Positions 33,228 through 45,411 of a stretch of 64,000 bases of DNA are shown here, piece after piece. How positions within the stretch are numbered: position 1 is the stretch's first letter; the number at the start of each line of letters is the position of its first letter. The notes beneath the pieces are model-generated. The model did not search any database. It was not told the origin of the DNA and worked only from the letters and a program-made list of their open reading frames with translations. The stretch lies in contig OZ316894.1 in NCBI GenBank assembly GCA_973895155.1, forward strand, positions 1,798,001-1,862,000, in the 5' to 3' direction. The position numbers were made by a program, and so were the translations under genes. Origin of the DNA: Marsupella aquatica. Its lineage: Eukaryota; Marchantiophyta.

Positions 33228-34083
33228 CTTGAGACACTGTACTGGAGCACAAAAATCCTCGCAAATGCTCGGCCTCGATCAGGTCTGTCCTCGACTCTCA
33301 AGGTCGAAATAATTTGACAATCGTCGATGTTCCAATTGTGCCTAAAACACGACTAGGCGCGTCTGCAGCTGCTCCAAACCGGTACCTCACGTGTTGGGAG
33401 TGTTTTTCGCATGAGAATGATTCAGTTTGCGAGTAAGTCTCATGGGAGAATGGCTCCAGTTGACGCCGAGGGTAGCCTGGACTTCAATGTAAGGGAAGGA
33501 GCTAGATTTTGCTTGTATATATAGAAAGCATATAGAAGTTAGATTCTATCATTATGTATCAGAAATTAATTTGGATCCTGGAGTAGGCCATGATACTATA
33601 TAGTCATGCGTTCGAAGCCTTTAGATATACGCTATGCTGCTACCCTAGTTCCTTTCAAGATAATGAGTTCATTGATTACTAGAACCATCTTAGATAAATA
33701 TTTAGCAAAGTTAATGATTCCTCATTTTAGAAGGACTATCATTGACTGGTCCACAGGTCTCCTTGACCCCTGTAATACCATAGTTCATTTTGACATTAGA
33801 AAGGGTGTTGTAGATGCGTGCTGGGCGCACTAGCACATATTAGGGCTACTCAGATGATGACACTGCTAGCTCAGCAATTTAGAGTGCGCTTTGACACCAT
33901 ATGTGTTGAACAGATGCATGATAACTCAAAGTAATAATATTTTCTTAAACTCAGGTGTCTGATTGTTGGATCATTGAGTGAGATCCAGTTGAGGACAAGA
34001 AAACCCAGTCGTAATTTCCATCTCTCAAGGCCAAAATACAGCTCAAATTGCTCCAGAAAACCAATAATTTCACCTAAACTCCT
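33228..34083. other. Intergenic stretch between convergent genes
   Basis: This is the shared 3' flank of the kinase gene (+) and the methyltransferase gene (-). A 75-residue plus frame at 33606-33833 has no recognisable feature. No polyadenylation signal was assigned with confidence. Confidence 0.5.
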
Positions 34084-37000
34084 TTATGACTTCACGACCT
34101 GAAACCCCCTTCGAACTCTCTTGGACATATCAAAGGGCACATTGAGGATTCTCTGTACTCTCTCAGCCTCGTTCACAACACTTTGGACAAGTGCCTCGTC
34201 TTTCTTGGCCATTCGAGTGAGTGCTCCATATGCTTCAGTTAACCTACTCACTACAAGCGAGACGTTTCCTTGCAAAGAAACCGCCACAGTGAAGGCGAGT
34301 CCCAAAACATCAGTTCTTGTAGCATCTCCATTGTGAATCTGGTCTTGCACAGCGTCAGATTCCGTTAGTAGCATATCCCTGCGTTATCATAGTAGAAGCA
34401 ATAAATTAATAAAGCGTCCTAAAGATCAGATTTCCTCCTAATACATGCTTTGGTAACTAATAGCCAATTCTCTAGAGCATCAATCCTCCAAAATGTAATT
34501 ATTCCTTCTGGAAGGGAGTACCTGTAAGCAAGAGCCGCTTCCTGCACCCTCTTGCCCTGAGGAAGAGTAGGATCAAAGCCGGGACCAAATTTACCTGATA
34601 TCCTTTCAATTATACTCGGAGGAGCTGAATCAGTATGCAGATTCACCTGGAAGATGGATTCATGCATGTCTTAAGTTTGCCGGACACGAAAACCCTGAAT
34701 TATATATTGCAATTTATCTTCCGACCCCCTTGACTCCTATCAGAGTCCAAGTCCACTTAAGAGGTATTAGAGCAAAGTCAGGACTTACCACCACAGTGCC
34801 ATGGTTGGCATTTAAAAGAGAGCTAAGACTGCTTAGAAAAGGGCCACTTCTGTCCCATAATTTCAACGGCACTACATCTTCTCCGTCATACGCGTCCACA
34901 AAGACCAAATCATAGTCCAACTTGGCTTTCTCTGCCCAGACATTTCGTGCTTGTTCACGTACAAAAGCTTCGCCATCTTTCTCATGCAAAATGATCCTCT
35001 CTAGCACACCACCCCAAATTTTTGCTTGGTCCTTTGTAGCCGCACCATGTGGTGGTGGAAATCCCATTGTCTTAACTGCTGCTAAAATGACAGTTGCGTC
35101 GATCTCGACAACTTCAACAATAGCTCCTGTTTTACACCACAGCGGCTGCACACATTTAAATCCCTGAAGTTTACTGTCCATGAGGAGAAATTAAGCAGTG
35201 TCTACCCTAATTTGTTTTCTTTGTGTACATGTTTGTTTTTGTTTTTGCTTTTGCTTTTCGTTTATTTCGGTTTTCTCAGTTGTTGTTTGTGTTTTTCATT
35301 AGTCACTGATGAGGCCAGCTTCATGTATAAAACTTAGATACCATTCCTTGTAAGGCACGCTCTTCCTCTGTAAATCTAGGACGACTCAGTGTTGATTACA
35401 CTATCAAGCATCGTGCAGAGCATATCTGAACACAAACCCATAGGTTGAACATAAATAACAATTTATTGCAACCTACCTGGCAAATTGTGGGCAAGGAAAA
35501 GAGGAAGGCTCCCCCCACCCAAGCCAATACAAAGAATACGCATCTTCTCATATCCATTGCGCACACGTTGCAAATCAAGGCCTGATAAACTCACAGCAGA
35601 TAGACCAGCTGATATCATGCTCTTCACGTCTGGGTCACAGTCGTTATGTAAACACAATAGAGGTCAGTAGAAGAACGAACGCAATTGTCAGTTACCCAAC
35701 ATTCTAAACTGCCATGATCTTGTTCACATAATGTTTTGAGAACAAATAAATTTACTTGAAGGTGGTCAATCTCTCGAAAGGAAATATACTGTTGGTTCTA
35801 CTATCAAAGATTGGCCCTGCAAAATTGATGATGTTGACATGCATGCATCGGTGCTAACCCTTCGCTAAATTGAAGTTCAAGATAGAGGGAAGCCTCCCCA
35901 GTAAGAAAGTTTTGCGGGTTCAGATCACAGGCGTAGTGGCAGAAAAACTCCCTACCAGGTAAGAGGCAAGGGCTCAAATCCCTCTTATTGCCTACAAGTC
36001 CCTAGGGAGTGATACCCGTTGTGTCCCACCTTGTCATGGTCAGTCTAGAGAGAGTGAACCTCACCTAGTGTCCTTATCCTTGCAAATAATAAGGTGCTGC
36101 GCACAAGATTCAGTGTGTTCAAATAAAAAGCGAAGGATGATGAGGACGATTACCCCAACAATGCCCTCACACGGTTGAGGCCTTTACCTTAAAATACACA
36201 TTCCCTCATAACGAGCTTCTAAATGCAGGTAGGTGGTAGCATGATAGGTCAGAAGAAAGTCGAGAATTTTTTGTGAACCAAGCTGGCTCACGCATAATAA
36301 TGAAGTAGGTGTGTACTAAATGGGGCAAATTACAACGTAGCCATGGAATCAATTTAATCCCACGTACATTCAAAAGCGATGCAGTTGGGTTGCTGGAGCA
36401 GGATGACATCTCCCACACCTGTAGCAAGAGCTTTAACTTTTGCTACACTTTGCCTTGTGACCCAGTTAAATCGCAAAACACGCCACTCGAACCCTAGTAC
36501 CTCCTGCAGGGGTTGCTTCAGAGCTGCTTGCAGATTATTTGAATTCTGATGGTACCTGCCCAGTGATGTCAGTAAGCTCCCTCATGGCAAAAGCCAAAAG
36601 AAGATTCCACAAGTTGACAGCCCACTATAAAAGCTCCAAAGAAGTCAAATTGATCGTAAAATAAAAACTTTCAGCAATTTCACAAAGTGGGGGCAATTCA
36701 TAACAACAGAGCTGGCAGACAACTTTACAAATTTCATTCTGGAACCTTCATATTCGCTAATGACTGTTGAAGAGATGAAGAAACGCTAGATGCCCAAATA
36801 GAAGCGAAGAGGAAGTCTGGAAAGAGGCAATCAAGCTGCCTCCATTTCATGTGAGGATCAACACTTACGTGTATAGAAGCAGGATGCGATGTGACCGACA
36901 CAACTCCGTTTCCCATAACAGAGGGAGCTTCAAATACAGTCTCGCCGTGATTGTGTCCCCAACCACCACCCTGTGTTCCCCACCATTCTGGGGAATATCG

Positions 37001-37770
37001 CCAATCTCCCTCGTCCACCTGCTTTTCTCGTATCACATCCCGAGAGAATCTCCTGAAGCCTGGCAAATTAAAGTAAGACGGTAATAAATAATTTTTATCT
37101 CAGCCTCAGCTTAAGGAGAACTGGCTGATGAGGCGGACCGGAACGGCTTCAAGAAAGAAATTCAGAGTCTTTGCGGATCCTCTGCCAAAACTAAGGTTAG
37201 GATGTAGACCAAAACAATGGTTAGGATGTAGACCAAAACAATCACAGTAATTTCATTCTTAGTAATAGTGAGCACACCTTGTTCACTGGAACCCACTTGG
37301 GCATCTCCCCCTCGACCACTTGAAGCTCCAAGGCAATTGAGTAGCTTCGTTCGGGCATTGCTGATTTCCGAGTGCCGCAGAAATTCAAATGGAACGGTAC
37401 TGTGCAACCACCATCCGGAATACGACTGTCTGCTGCCTTTGACAAGCCGCCCACGACCTCCAAATATATCCTGTAAAGTCAGCTGTACTCCACCTCCATC
37501 TGCACGAGCTCTTCGGTGAAACCTCAGACATAACCACAAGCTCGAAGGTAGCCTCATCGATTCAACTCTACCAAGAACATCGAGCAGTTGGCAAGCTCCC
37601 AGTCCTCCTCTTCTTGAGAGCCTCCCGGATTGGAGAAGAGGGAAGGAACAGGGAGAACAAACTCCACATTGTATGGAGCTGCAGCCAAACCAATTCGACA
37701 AGAGGGGAGCACTACTTAGAGCCGAAGGTAAAAGAGGGCTTCCAGATGCAGCGACAGAGAGGAAAGACAT
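34084..37770 (-). CDS. Plastid-type SAM-dependent methyltransferase, spermidine-synthase-like fold
   Basis: Eight minus-strand exons join in frame: 37278-37770, 36869-37059, 36556-36624, 36364-36418, 35477-35629, 34789-35126, 34522-34646 and 34084-34378. They total 1719 nt, 572 aa. The first exon begins MSFLSVAAS and is Ser/Leu/Arg-rich with few acidic residues, as expected of a chloroplast transit peptide. Exon 2 holds WRYSPEWWGTQGGGWG and ETVFEAPS. The SAM-binding core is motif I RILCIGLGGGSLPLFLA, the acidic VVEID, then LDYDLVFVDAYDGEDVVP and GTVVVNLH. These are typical of the spermidine-synthase/METTL13-like superfamily. The substrate cannot be told: it may be a protein or small-molecule methyltransferase rather than an aminopropyltransferase. 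The small exon 36364-36418 is the least certain; its phases fit (18 codons plus one base). A run of 13 C on the coding strand lies 12-24 bases before the start codon. Confidence 0.82.
35880..36130 (+). repeat. Possible SINE-like insertion in a methyltransferase intron
   Basis: Inside the 734-bp intron 35630-36363 the plus strand has an A-box-like GCGTAGTGGCAG (about 35931) and a B-box-like GGGCTCAAATCCC (about 35969). Their order and approximate spacing are those of tRNA-derived SINEs. No poly(A) tail or target duplication was confirmed. Confidence 0.25.
37195..37242 (+). repeat. 24-bp perfect tandem duplication in intron 1 of the methyltransferase gene
   Basis: Two adjacent identical 24-base copies, starting GGTTAGGATGTAGACC, lie in the intron at 37060-37277. 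Confidence 0.9.
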
Positions 37771-37794
37771 ACCCAAGAGTCGGGGGGGGGGGGG

Positions 37795-38029
37795 AGGGGA
37801 GGAGCCCTGGGAGCTCTAAATCTCTATCACAATCTCCTAATGTTGTGAGAAAGATCGGATTCTCTTGCAACCCAACTGCAAGCACACTCCCTTGCCCAAA
37901 CTTTTAGTACACAAATGGGAAAAGCCAGTGACAGTATAGGAATGGGAAAAGTTCACCTCCAATTAGGTTCCAGACCTCCCAAGCCTTGTGCCTAAAGCAC
38001 TTTTGTTGTCTTGTTTTTGTGGGTGCCTC
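37795..38029. other. Upstream flank of the methyltransferase gene
   Basis: The promoter and 5' leader of the minus-strand gene should lie here. The 13-base G run (plus strand) at 37782-37794 borders it. No TATA box can be assigned. Confidence 0.3.
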
Positions 38030-38149
38030 GAGCACTTTGTTTGGCTTTTGTTCCACTTTAATAGAAAATTTCACTTTACACGTGACCCAGAGCACTTTGT
38101 TTGGCTTTTTGTTTCACTTTAATAGGAAAGTTCACTTTAAAAGTGTCCG
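38030..38149 (+). repeat. 60-bp tandem duplication
   Basis: Copies starting GAGCACTTTGTTTGGC occur at 38030 and 38090, each followed by a CACTTTAATAG word and a TTTCACTTTA-like end. A shorter relic of the unit may precede them near 37995. Non-coding. Confidence 0.8.
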
Positions 38150-41100
38150 AGTGCCACTTATACAGTAGTAGGTTAGGAAGCTCCCAAGTGGGTCCCTTGT
38201 GCAAAATGGTCCATCCTGGTTGTAGTGGTCCAAAGTAACCCTGCAAAAGTTGTTCATGCTCATTGTGGGGGTCCAAGTAATATTTGAGAATGACTGATTG
38301 AATGAAGCAAAGTCTCCACAAGGCGTGTATCTGAGGTTGAGGTAGTTGCCGTGGTTGGGTCTTTTGGGTGGTATGTCCCAGTAGAAAACATAGAGATCAA
38401 GAATATTTATGCAATGTTCTTGTAATCAAAGAGTGCTTTGGTCATGGACCTTGTAAGGCCATTACTCACAAATATACAGGAGAGACTTAATCGGGATGGG
38501 TCAAAAATACAAGTTTGGGGGAAGGAAGCAAATGGCTACTCACACGATTTGTTCAGTTCATTTAAATATTAATTGTTTTTTATCTGTAGTTTCTAGAAAG
38601 GAGCTTTAATACCAGTAGTTTTCCATTGGTTTTACAGTCATTGGGTCTATTTGGTTTTCTTTGTTTTGCCTCAAACACAAATAGTGCGTCATGTTTGGTT
38701 TTTCTTGCATAGTTAACCTTTCTTGATTGTGACCAATAGTGCTGATGTCGTTGCACATGCTTCTAGGGATTTTGGAAAGAGCTTCCCATGGGAGTCTGTG
38801 ATTAATTGAGTGATCGGGTTGTCCCCATTTTGCATGTGGGTTGGCTGAACCAGACTAGACTAGCCTGAGGTGACATGCTTTTAGTGTGGGGGACAAATGG
38901 AGGCTCATAATGTGGCCAAGCTGACCACCTCCGACTGTAAAAGTGAGACTTACGTTCTGGTGAGTGTCCAATGGGGGAAATTGGGTCCAGGGTAGTGAAG
39001 GTATTAGTACGGATGAAGGGGTTTATTCCAGGAAAATCGCAAGCATCCATGTGCCTGTGAACGCGTTGTGTGCCATCTCAGGTTTGTATAGCTGAGTTAA
39101 GTCAAACCACATAGGGAATGGGGACAACCTGATAATTAACTTAGTTTTGGGGGCAAGCTAGTATTTTTTACCAGTTTGGGGGATCATAGGATAGTAGCAA
39201 TTGGTTTATATCAACAGGGTAGTGAGTGGTTTTAATCAAGTTACGTATCTCACTGGTTAATGCACCATATAACCATCTAGGTCAGTTGAGCTGTCGTTTG
39301 GTCAGCTGGAGCTTTGTAGAGCTTCCTAGTAGGTAGGAACTATATTATCAACTAGAAAAATATAAACTGACGGTTTTCCCCTCAAGCTAGTCAAAATTTT
39401 GCTAAGGTTTCCTATTTTTCATAATTCTGCAGTGAGCTCATTTGAGATTGGCTAGACCCATGCCTCCCACTTTTACTAGTACAATAGAGTGTGACAATTG
39501 TTCTTGTATCTTGCAATGACTCGCATAATTAGAGAAGTTTTTTGTGCACAAAATAGAGCATGGCAATTACACTTTACTGGAGCTATTCACTTTCTCCCCA
39601 TTTTACCAGATTGTTCAATACTTCACTACCTTTGCTCCCGTGCCTTGGTCACTCTATCTGAAGTACATCAGTTGACATACCAGTCTTCTTGGCTTGATAA
39701 GTGGCCTTAGCAGCCAGTCTTCTTGGCTTTAGTCCACATGACGTTTTTTCTATATATCTGCATTCTATTCAAAAACCCATGAGTTAGCCCAGCACCACCA
39801 ATTGGACAAAATTGATGAAACCTATTTCCAGATTTTTGATCAACCAGGAGTTAACTATGTGGAATTGGCAGTTTCACACCAAGATGTTCCACATATTTAA
39901 AATTAAAAAAAAACAAGCTTTGTTCCTCATGGTAATCCACTGTCTATGAGTTTCTAATTAAATCCTGTCTTTGATAAATTAGTGGACTCAATTCAATTCT
40001 GGTAAATCAGAGTACTCAATCCAATCTACTTACTATAATATACAATCCCGCAATCCCGCCTTTTTGTGCTCATCGTCCGCTTACAAAATTCACTTTTGGA
40101 GGGAACTCATTATGACCATTGGATTTAGAACTTAAATTTTCCTGCCCATCAGATCTCTGTAAGGAAGAATAAAGAGTTTGTCCTAGCCTGAGGCACGGAT
40201 CCATGGGCTTCCACCCACACCTAGACTCATATACAAACATCTAGAAAAAGGTCATTGGAAATTGAGTTGACATGTGGCTATCATGGGTAGATGGGTCGGA
40301 CAAGAAAATCTAAGTAGACCCCACTCTAAGTAGACCCCACATGACTGCCCCATTCACGGAAAGTAAGAAGTATAGACAACGTACAATACAAATTAAGTTG
40401 TGAGTTCAAAAGGGATGATTTATAGGAAAGTGGAAAAAAATTAAGTCTACTAGGAGTAGTGAAAACATTGTTTTTTTTCTAATCTCTATAAAGTACTTTT
40501 CCAGGTTACATTAACATTCAATCCTATATTCTTTATTGCAATAACCTTATTGACCAAAGACACAATGGCCCCAAGAATAAAATGGCCCCAACAACGAAAT
40601 GGCCGGAGTGATAAATGATTGTAACAATAAAATGGTTAAAAAGGACAAATGTGCAATGCAAGTTAGGGCAATGGGTTTCTATATATGTCATATTTCAAAT
40701 CATATTATAAAAAACTATCTCATCTCAAAGAGTTAGTGCAATCTACAAAAGTGGAAAAGGAAGGAACAAACCAATACCATCAATATATTTCAATGATTTT
40801 GACACCCTTGGATTGAGTGAAAGGGATCACCTATGGAAATGAATACCATGGATATTTTTGCTCTTAAAGTAGGTGTTTACAAACTACATGTGCTGGCTAA
40901 CTACTTTCAAAAATGACATGTGCATAACATTGGTATCACATTTGTTTTGTTTTTTTTGCTAAGGAGAAGAGAGATTTTCATTTTCTGAGAGATCATTTAT
41001 CTTTTGCTCCATGTTGATTCTTCTTCTCTTTCTTAATCATGTTGGGAAGGGAGGGAGGGTGCCAAAGAGCCAGGATGGGAGACTGGAAAAGGAGAAAGGA

Positions 41101-41284
41101 AGGGCACAGAAGAGGAGATTGAAGAAAAAAGGAAAAAAATGTGAATTATCTCCCTCCATATAGCTAAGGGCGACCACACTTGACCCTGTAACACCCCAGC
41201 CGTCCCCGGCCTGTCTTGCGTTCCCTCCCATGCTCTCACCCTTGCCACAACATTGCTTTCACAATAGCACCTTGGGACATACAT
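38150..41284. other. Gene-free stretch with one dispersed-repeat copy
   Basis: No gene was recognised. At 39611-39715 lies a copy of dispersed family 2 (words CACTCTATCT, GACATAC, AGTCTTCTTGGCTT), seen again several times at 53.6-54.35 kb. The rest is AT-rich with scattered short frames. Confidence 0.5.
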
Positions 41285-41832
41285 TGCCTCAATATCTTTG
41301 CCTCAACTTGACATTTTTTCTCGCCTTGACATATTTTTCTCACCTTGACATCTTTTTATCACCTCAACTACTTTTTATCATATTGACATGTTTTCTCTCC
41401 TTGAGATATTTTCCTCACCCCAATGTTCTTTTCAATCTCACATTGACATCTTTTTCTCACCTTGCCATCTTTCCTGGCACCTTTTTTTCTCCTCAACATC
41501 TTTTATCACCTCCGCATTTTCTCATGCACCTTGATATATTTTCTCTTCTTGATATATTTTATCTTTGGCATCTCTACTCATCTCAGCATCATAATTATCT
41601 TCATTTTCACATTTTTTTTCTCTCATGGACATGATTCCTCACCTTAATATCATTTTCTCACCTTGACATTTTTTTCTCTCATTTAACGTTTTTCTCACCT
41701 CAACATCTTTTTCTCTCCTCCACATATTTTTCTCATCTCAGCATCTTTTTATCTCCTGGATATCGTTTCCTCACCTCAATGTTTTTTTCTCACCTCAACA
41801 TCTTCTGGGCAACGCATGGGCATAGGGCTATT
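41285..41832 (+). repeat. Pyrimidine-rich minisatellite array 1 with Helitron-like end
   Basis: Irregular units of about 15-21 bp of the type CACCTCAACATCTTTTTCT fill the segment. It ends with GGGCAACGCATGGGCATAGG followed by GCTATT at about 41810-41832. The ending resembles the hairpin plus CTRRT of plant Helitron 3' ends, though the last bases are CTATT. Frames across it are periodic artefacts. Confidence 0.7.
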
Positions 41833-42094
41833 TGTATATATATATTGTGCCAAAATAATGAGACTTCACACCCATAAACTATGACAAATATTTCTATGGT
41901 TTTTCATCACAATTGTCTCACAAAATTTAACTTTTATTGTCCCAAAGAAAGCCTTGGAAGCAAAGCAAAGAGGGGGAGAGGCAAGGAGAAAGGGGAAGGG
42001 GGAAGGGGGGGGGGGCACATGGATGAGAAAAGAGGGAGGGAGAGGCTTCATCTTGCCCCATCCGGTCCCAGGTAAGGGGTGGAAAAAGTGTCAA

Positions 42095-42638
42095 GTTTAT
42101 TTTCTCACCTCAAAATCTGTTGCTCTATTTTACATCTTTTTCTGCTCAAAATCTTTTTCTCTCCTTTGCACACGTTTCTCTCCTCAACATCTTTTGTTCA
42201 CCTAGACATATTTTCTCTCCTCAATTTTTTTCTCATCTCAACATCTATTTCTCTCCTCAATATCTTTTCTCTCTTTGACATCTTTTCCTCTCCTCTACTT
42301 CATTTATCATCTCAACATCTTTTCCTCACCTCGACATTATTCTCACCTTGACATCTTTTCTCTCCTCAACATCTTTTCGCTCCTTGACATCTTTTATCGC
42401 CTCGACATCTTCTATCACCTTGACATCTTTTGCTCACCTCAACATCTTTTTTCTCCTTGACATCTTTTATCACCTCGACATCTTTTCTCTCCTCGACATC
42501 TTCTATCACCTCGACATATTCTATCACCTCAACATCTTTTGCTCACCTCAACATCTTTTCTCTCCTCGATATCTTTTATCATCTCAACATCTTTTCTCTC
42601 CTCGACATCTTTCGTGCAACGCAGGGCATTGGGCTATT
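42095..42638 (+). repeat. Pyrimidine-rich minisatellite array 2 with Helitron-like end
   Basis: The same 15-21 bp CTCGACATCTTTT-type unit is repeated about 25-30 times. The end is TCGTGCAACGCAGGGCATTG followed by GGCTATT at 42612-42638, closely matching arrays 1 and 3. A purine-rich block with a long G run (about 41960-42040) precedes it. Confidence 0.7.
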
Positions 42639-42964
42639 AACTTCTACAATAAACGATTGCGCCTTTTTATAGCATGGTCTTGTTTCAAATTTGCAGTGGG
42701 CCCCCCCAAAAATAGGAAAGAATCTAACCAACAAGAAGGAATAAAACAGAATAAAGAAAATGGAATATAGTGTGAATCAAATTGGATTGCACTATTTCCA
42801 AGCAAAAAGGAATATAATAAGACTTTAGCAATGCACTAGTATCAAGGAGACCTCCTTTACCATGTACCTTTATAAGATTGAGTCCCATTACAAACTAAAA
42901 AAACATGAGAATCAATCTTTTGACCGTTCATCACAATATTAATTTCGTCAATGTGACACACGTT

Positions 42965-43206
42965 GGGGGGGGTCACTATATGAAGGGTCATACATCACGT
43001 GCGATGGTTTGGGTCATTTATGACCCCCCTAAGTCACTTTCTAGAAAGTTGTACGGCACCAATCATGTGATGACACGTATGTATTTTGGAATTAAACAAC
43101 CCTATATTTCCATAGAAGACTTAATAAGTCTTCCGCCAAAACCATTTAAATGGCCCTATACTTCGTCACACATGATATGCCACTTTCATGGAAGTGACCC
43201 CCCCCC
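42965..43206. mobile_element. MITE with ~55-bp imperfect terminal inverted repeats (family 1)
   Basis: The left end from 42965 and the reverse complement of the right end at 43206 share GGGGGGGTCACT, then CATATCACGTGTGACGA-like words and a GGGCCATTTA-like word, over about 55 bases. The element is about 242 bp and non-coding. The end sequence matches the start of the dispersed copies at 6.7, 51.2, 54.0 and 57.8 kb. No target duplication was clear. Confidence 0.6.
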
Positions 43207-43329
43207 TAGGACACACAATCAAATCTATCCATACACCCCTTGTAAAATAAGTTCCTGCCCATGCTACCCTCTAGCTTTCCATACTTGTCACAATGAAATA
43301 CTCAGTTAAAAAATAATTCAATTTTATTC

Positions 43330-43352
43330 ATATATATATATATATATATACT
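43330..43352. repeat. (TA)n microsatellite
   Basis: About eleven TA dinucleotides in a row, in AT-rich gene-free DNA. Confidence 0.9.
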
Positions 43353-43614
43353 ATTAAAAAATTGGAAAATTTTGAAATAATTTTGAATATAAATAAAATA
43401 TATTGAAAATATTTATTTTTCTAAAACTTTTTGAAAAAAACCCAGATTTTTGTGTCACTCAATGCTGGCCTCTATGATGTGGTGGTCATTATCTCGCGTC
43501 TCCAATTTCTATATGCAACGCATGGGTGAAATAACACAACCACAACTATTGTATAGTAGGGATCACACATATTAACATGCCTAACCAATTACATCATAAA
43601 GTTTCTTAATTTTT

Positions 43615-44442
43615 GCCATGCCTTGACATAGTTTCTCACCTTCACAAGTCATATTTTCTAATATTTACATATTAATAGATCTCTCCTCAATATTTTTTCT
43701 TTGCCTTGGCATCTTTTTCTCATTTCACCATCTTTTTCCTACATTGACATCATTCTTTACTTCACCAATACATTTTTCTCACTTCAATATCTTTTTCTCA
43801 TCTTGATATTTTTTTCCTTATCTTGATATCTTTTCTCACTGTCCTCAAGATCTTTTCTGATCTTGGCATATTTTCCTCCCCTCCAGATCTTTTCTCACCT
43901 CGACATTGGGCTCAACATATATATTATAGTTTTCTCATTTTACCATCTTTTTCTTACCTTGCCATCTTTATCTCACCATGACATCTTTCCCTCATTCTCA
44001 ACATCTTTCTCTCCTCAACATATTTTCCTCCTGTTGAACATCTTTTTCTCACCTCAACATCTTTTACTTTAGAACATTTTTGCATAACGACATACTTTAT
44101 TTATTGACCAGTTTGTACTTAACAACATCGTTATGCTTAACAACATCTTTGGCATAAACCACATCATTGGCGACACAACATCTATTTACTTGACGACATC
44201 TTGGGCAACATGATATCTTTTTACTTCATGACATCTTTCACATAACAACACCTTGGGAAACATAACATCTTTTCCCTTAACAACATCTTAATTGCACACC
44301 ATGACACTTTTTTTCTGAGAAACATCTTGGGCGCCATGACATCTCTTTTCTTAACAACATCTTGGGTGTCACAACATCTTTCTTTTAATGACATCTTGGG
44401 CAACACAACATCTTTTGTGCAATGCATAGGTGCTGAGCTAGT
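43615..44442 (+). repeat. Minisatellite array 3 with Helitron-like 3' end (CTAGT)
   Basis: CTCACCTCAACATCTTTTT-type units grade at about 44.1 kb into ACATCTTGGGCAACA-type units. The array ends with TTTTGTGCAATGCATAGGTG, then CTGAG and CTAGT at 44438-44442, followed by T. Short hairpin plus CTRRT before a T is the signature of a plant Helitron 3' terminus. The region before it (43505-43620) is homologous to 55165-55260, so an element rather than a bare satellite has been copied. Confidence 0.65.
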
Positions 44443-45411
44443 TCTGGTATTAATCCTTGTGAGCCTTATAGTTTTCTTTCTTGAACCACTACTCCTAACT
44501 GTTCATAATATTCTAATGCCATTAAAGGCTGCTTACAGGTGGAACCAAACCAAACCACTCTTAAAATGGAGACAGAGTCAGACATGTAAGGATTGGAGCA
44601 TCATTAGGGGATCCAGCCAATCTTTGTAGCATTGCCAGATATATATTCCTGAAATTGGGAGGCTGTTTATTAGAGCCAGTCTGACTAGTAATGATAATTG
44701 TGTAATCACGGCTGGCCATGGCTTAAATTGGACGGCTTGAATCCAAGTGTCTCTGCTTCCCCCCCTCCCCCCCCCCCCTCCCTCTCACGGACGTGAGCCT
44801 CATAATCTAGTATCCAGTAATAAGTTTTTTTTCTGTTGGACTGTTTTGCGTGCAAAGGTTTGTAAAGCTAAAAAGGTGCTTACAACACCCAGACAACAGA
44901 GCACCTATTACAAATTTCAATTAGGCCGTTAAGAGTTCAAAATAGAAATAGTTGCAGAATTTTCTCTTTATCATTAGGGGTATTTTAAAGGTCAGGAGGA
45001 TTGCACATGGATCAAAAGATCCGTTAACGAACTCCACAAGCCAAGTACAAAAGGAGATTCAATGTTCATGCATGCGGCTTATCCATATGATTGTCGCTGG
45101 GCTACTTCAAGTGGATATCATACGATAATTTTCTAGCATTTTCTTTCATAGATTTTAGTGTTCATCTCATGAGCTTTGGTTACTGCTCCTTTTCTTTTCA
45201 TCTATTTTTGTCTCGCTTTGGCTTCTTTTAGTCCTCGTTTCAATCCGTTAGAAATGTGTCAAACTCTCAATCTCGTTTTAGAAAGACAGAAAATAAACAC
45301 AACATTACAAAGCACCTTTCCTACCTATAACAAACATGATATGTATTTGAGTCTCAATCTAAAGCCGAATGCTGAGGATATCAATGTCTGGTTTAGATAA
45401 GTGGAACAATA
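44443..45411. other. Gene-free stretch downstream of the receptor kinase
   Basis: Contains a C-rich low-complexity tract at 44760-44785. No gene was recognised. The receptor kinase transcript (minus strand) should end within its upper part. Confidence 0.5.

Noticed and set aside
37162-37776. Start of the methyltransferase at 37776
   Set aside because: That codon is TTG on the minus strand; the first ATG in the frame is at 37768-37770.
41285-42638. CRISPR-like array
   Set aside because: The units are short, irregular, without distinct spacers, and the genome is eukaryotic; a minisatellite explains the pattern.
41230-42770. Open frames of 60-140 residues with repeated DIFSLLDIF-type peptides
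   Set aside because: They are produced by translation of the 15-21 bp minisatellite, occur in several frames, and have no homology-like features.
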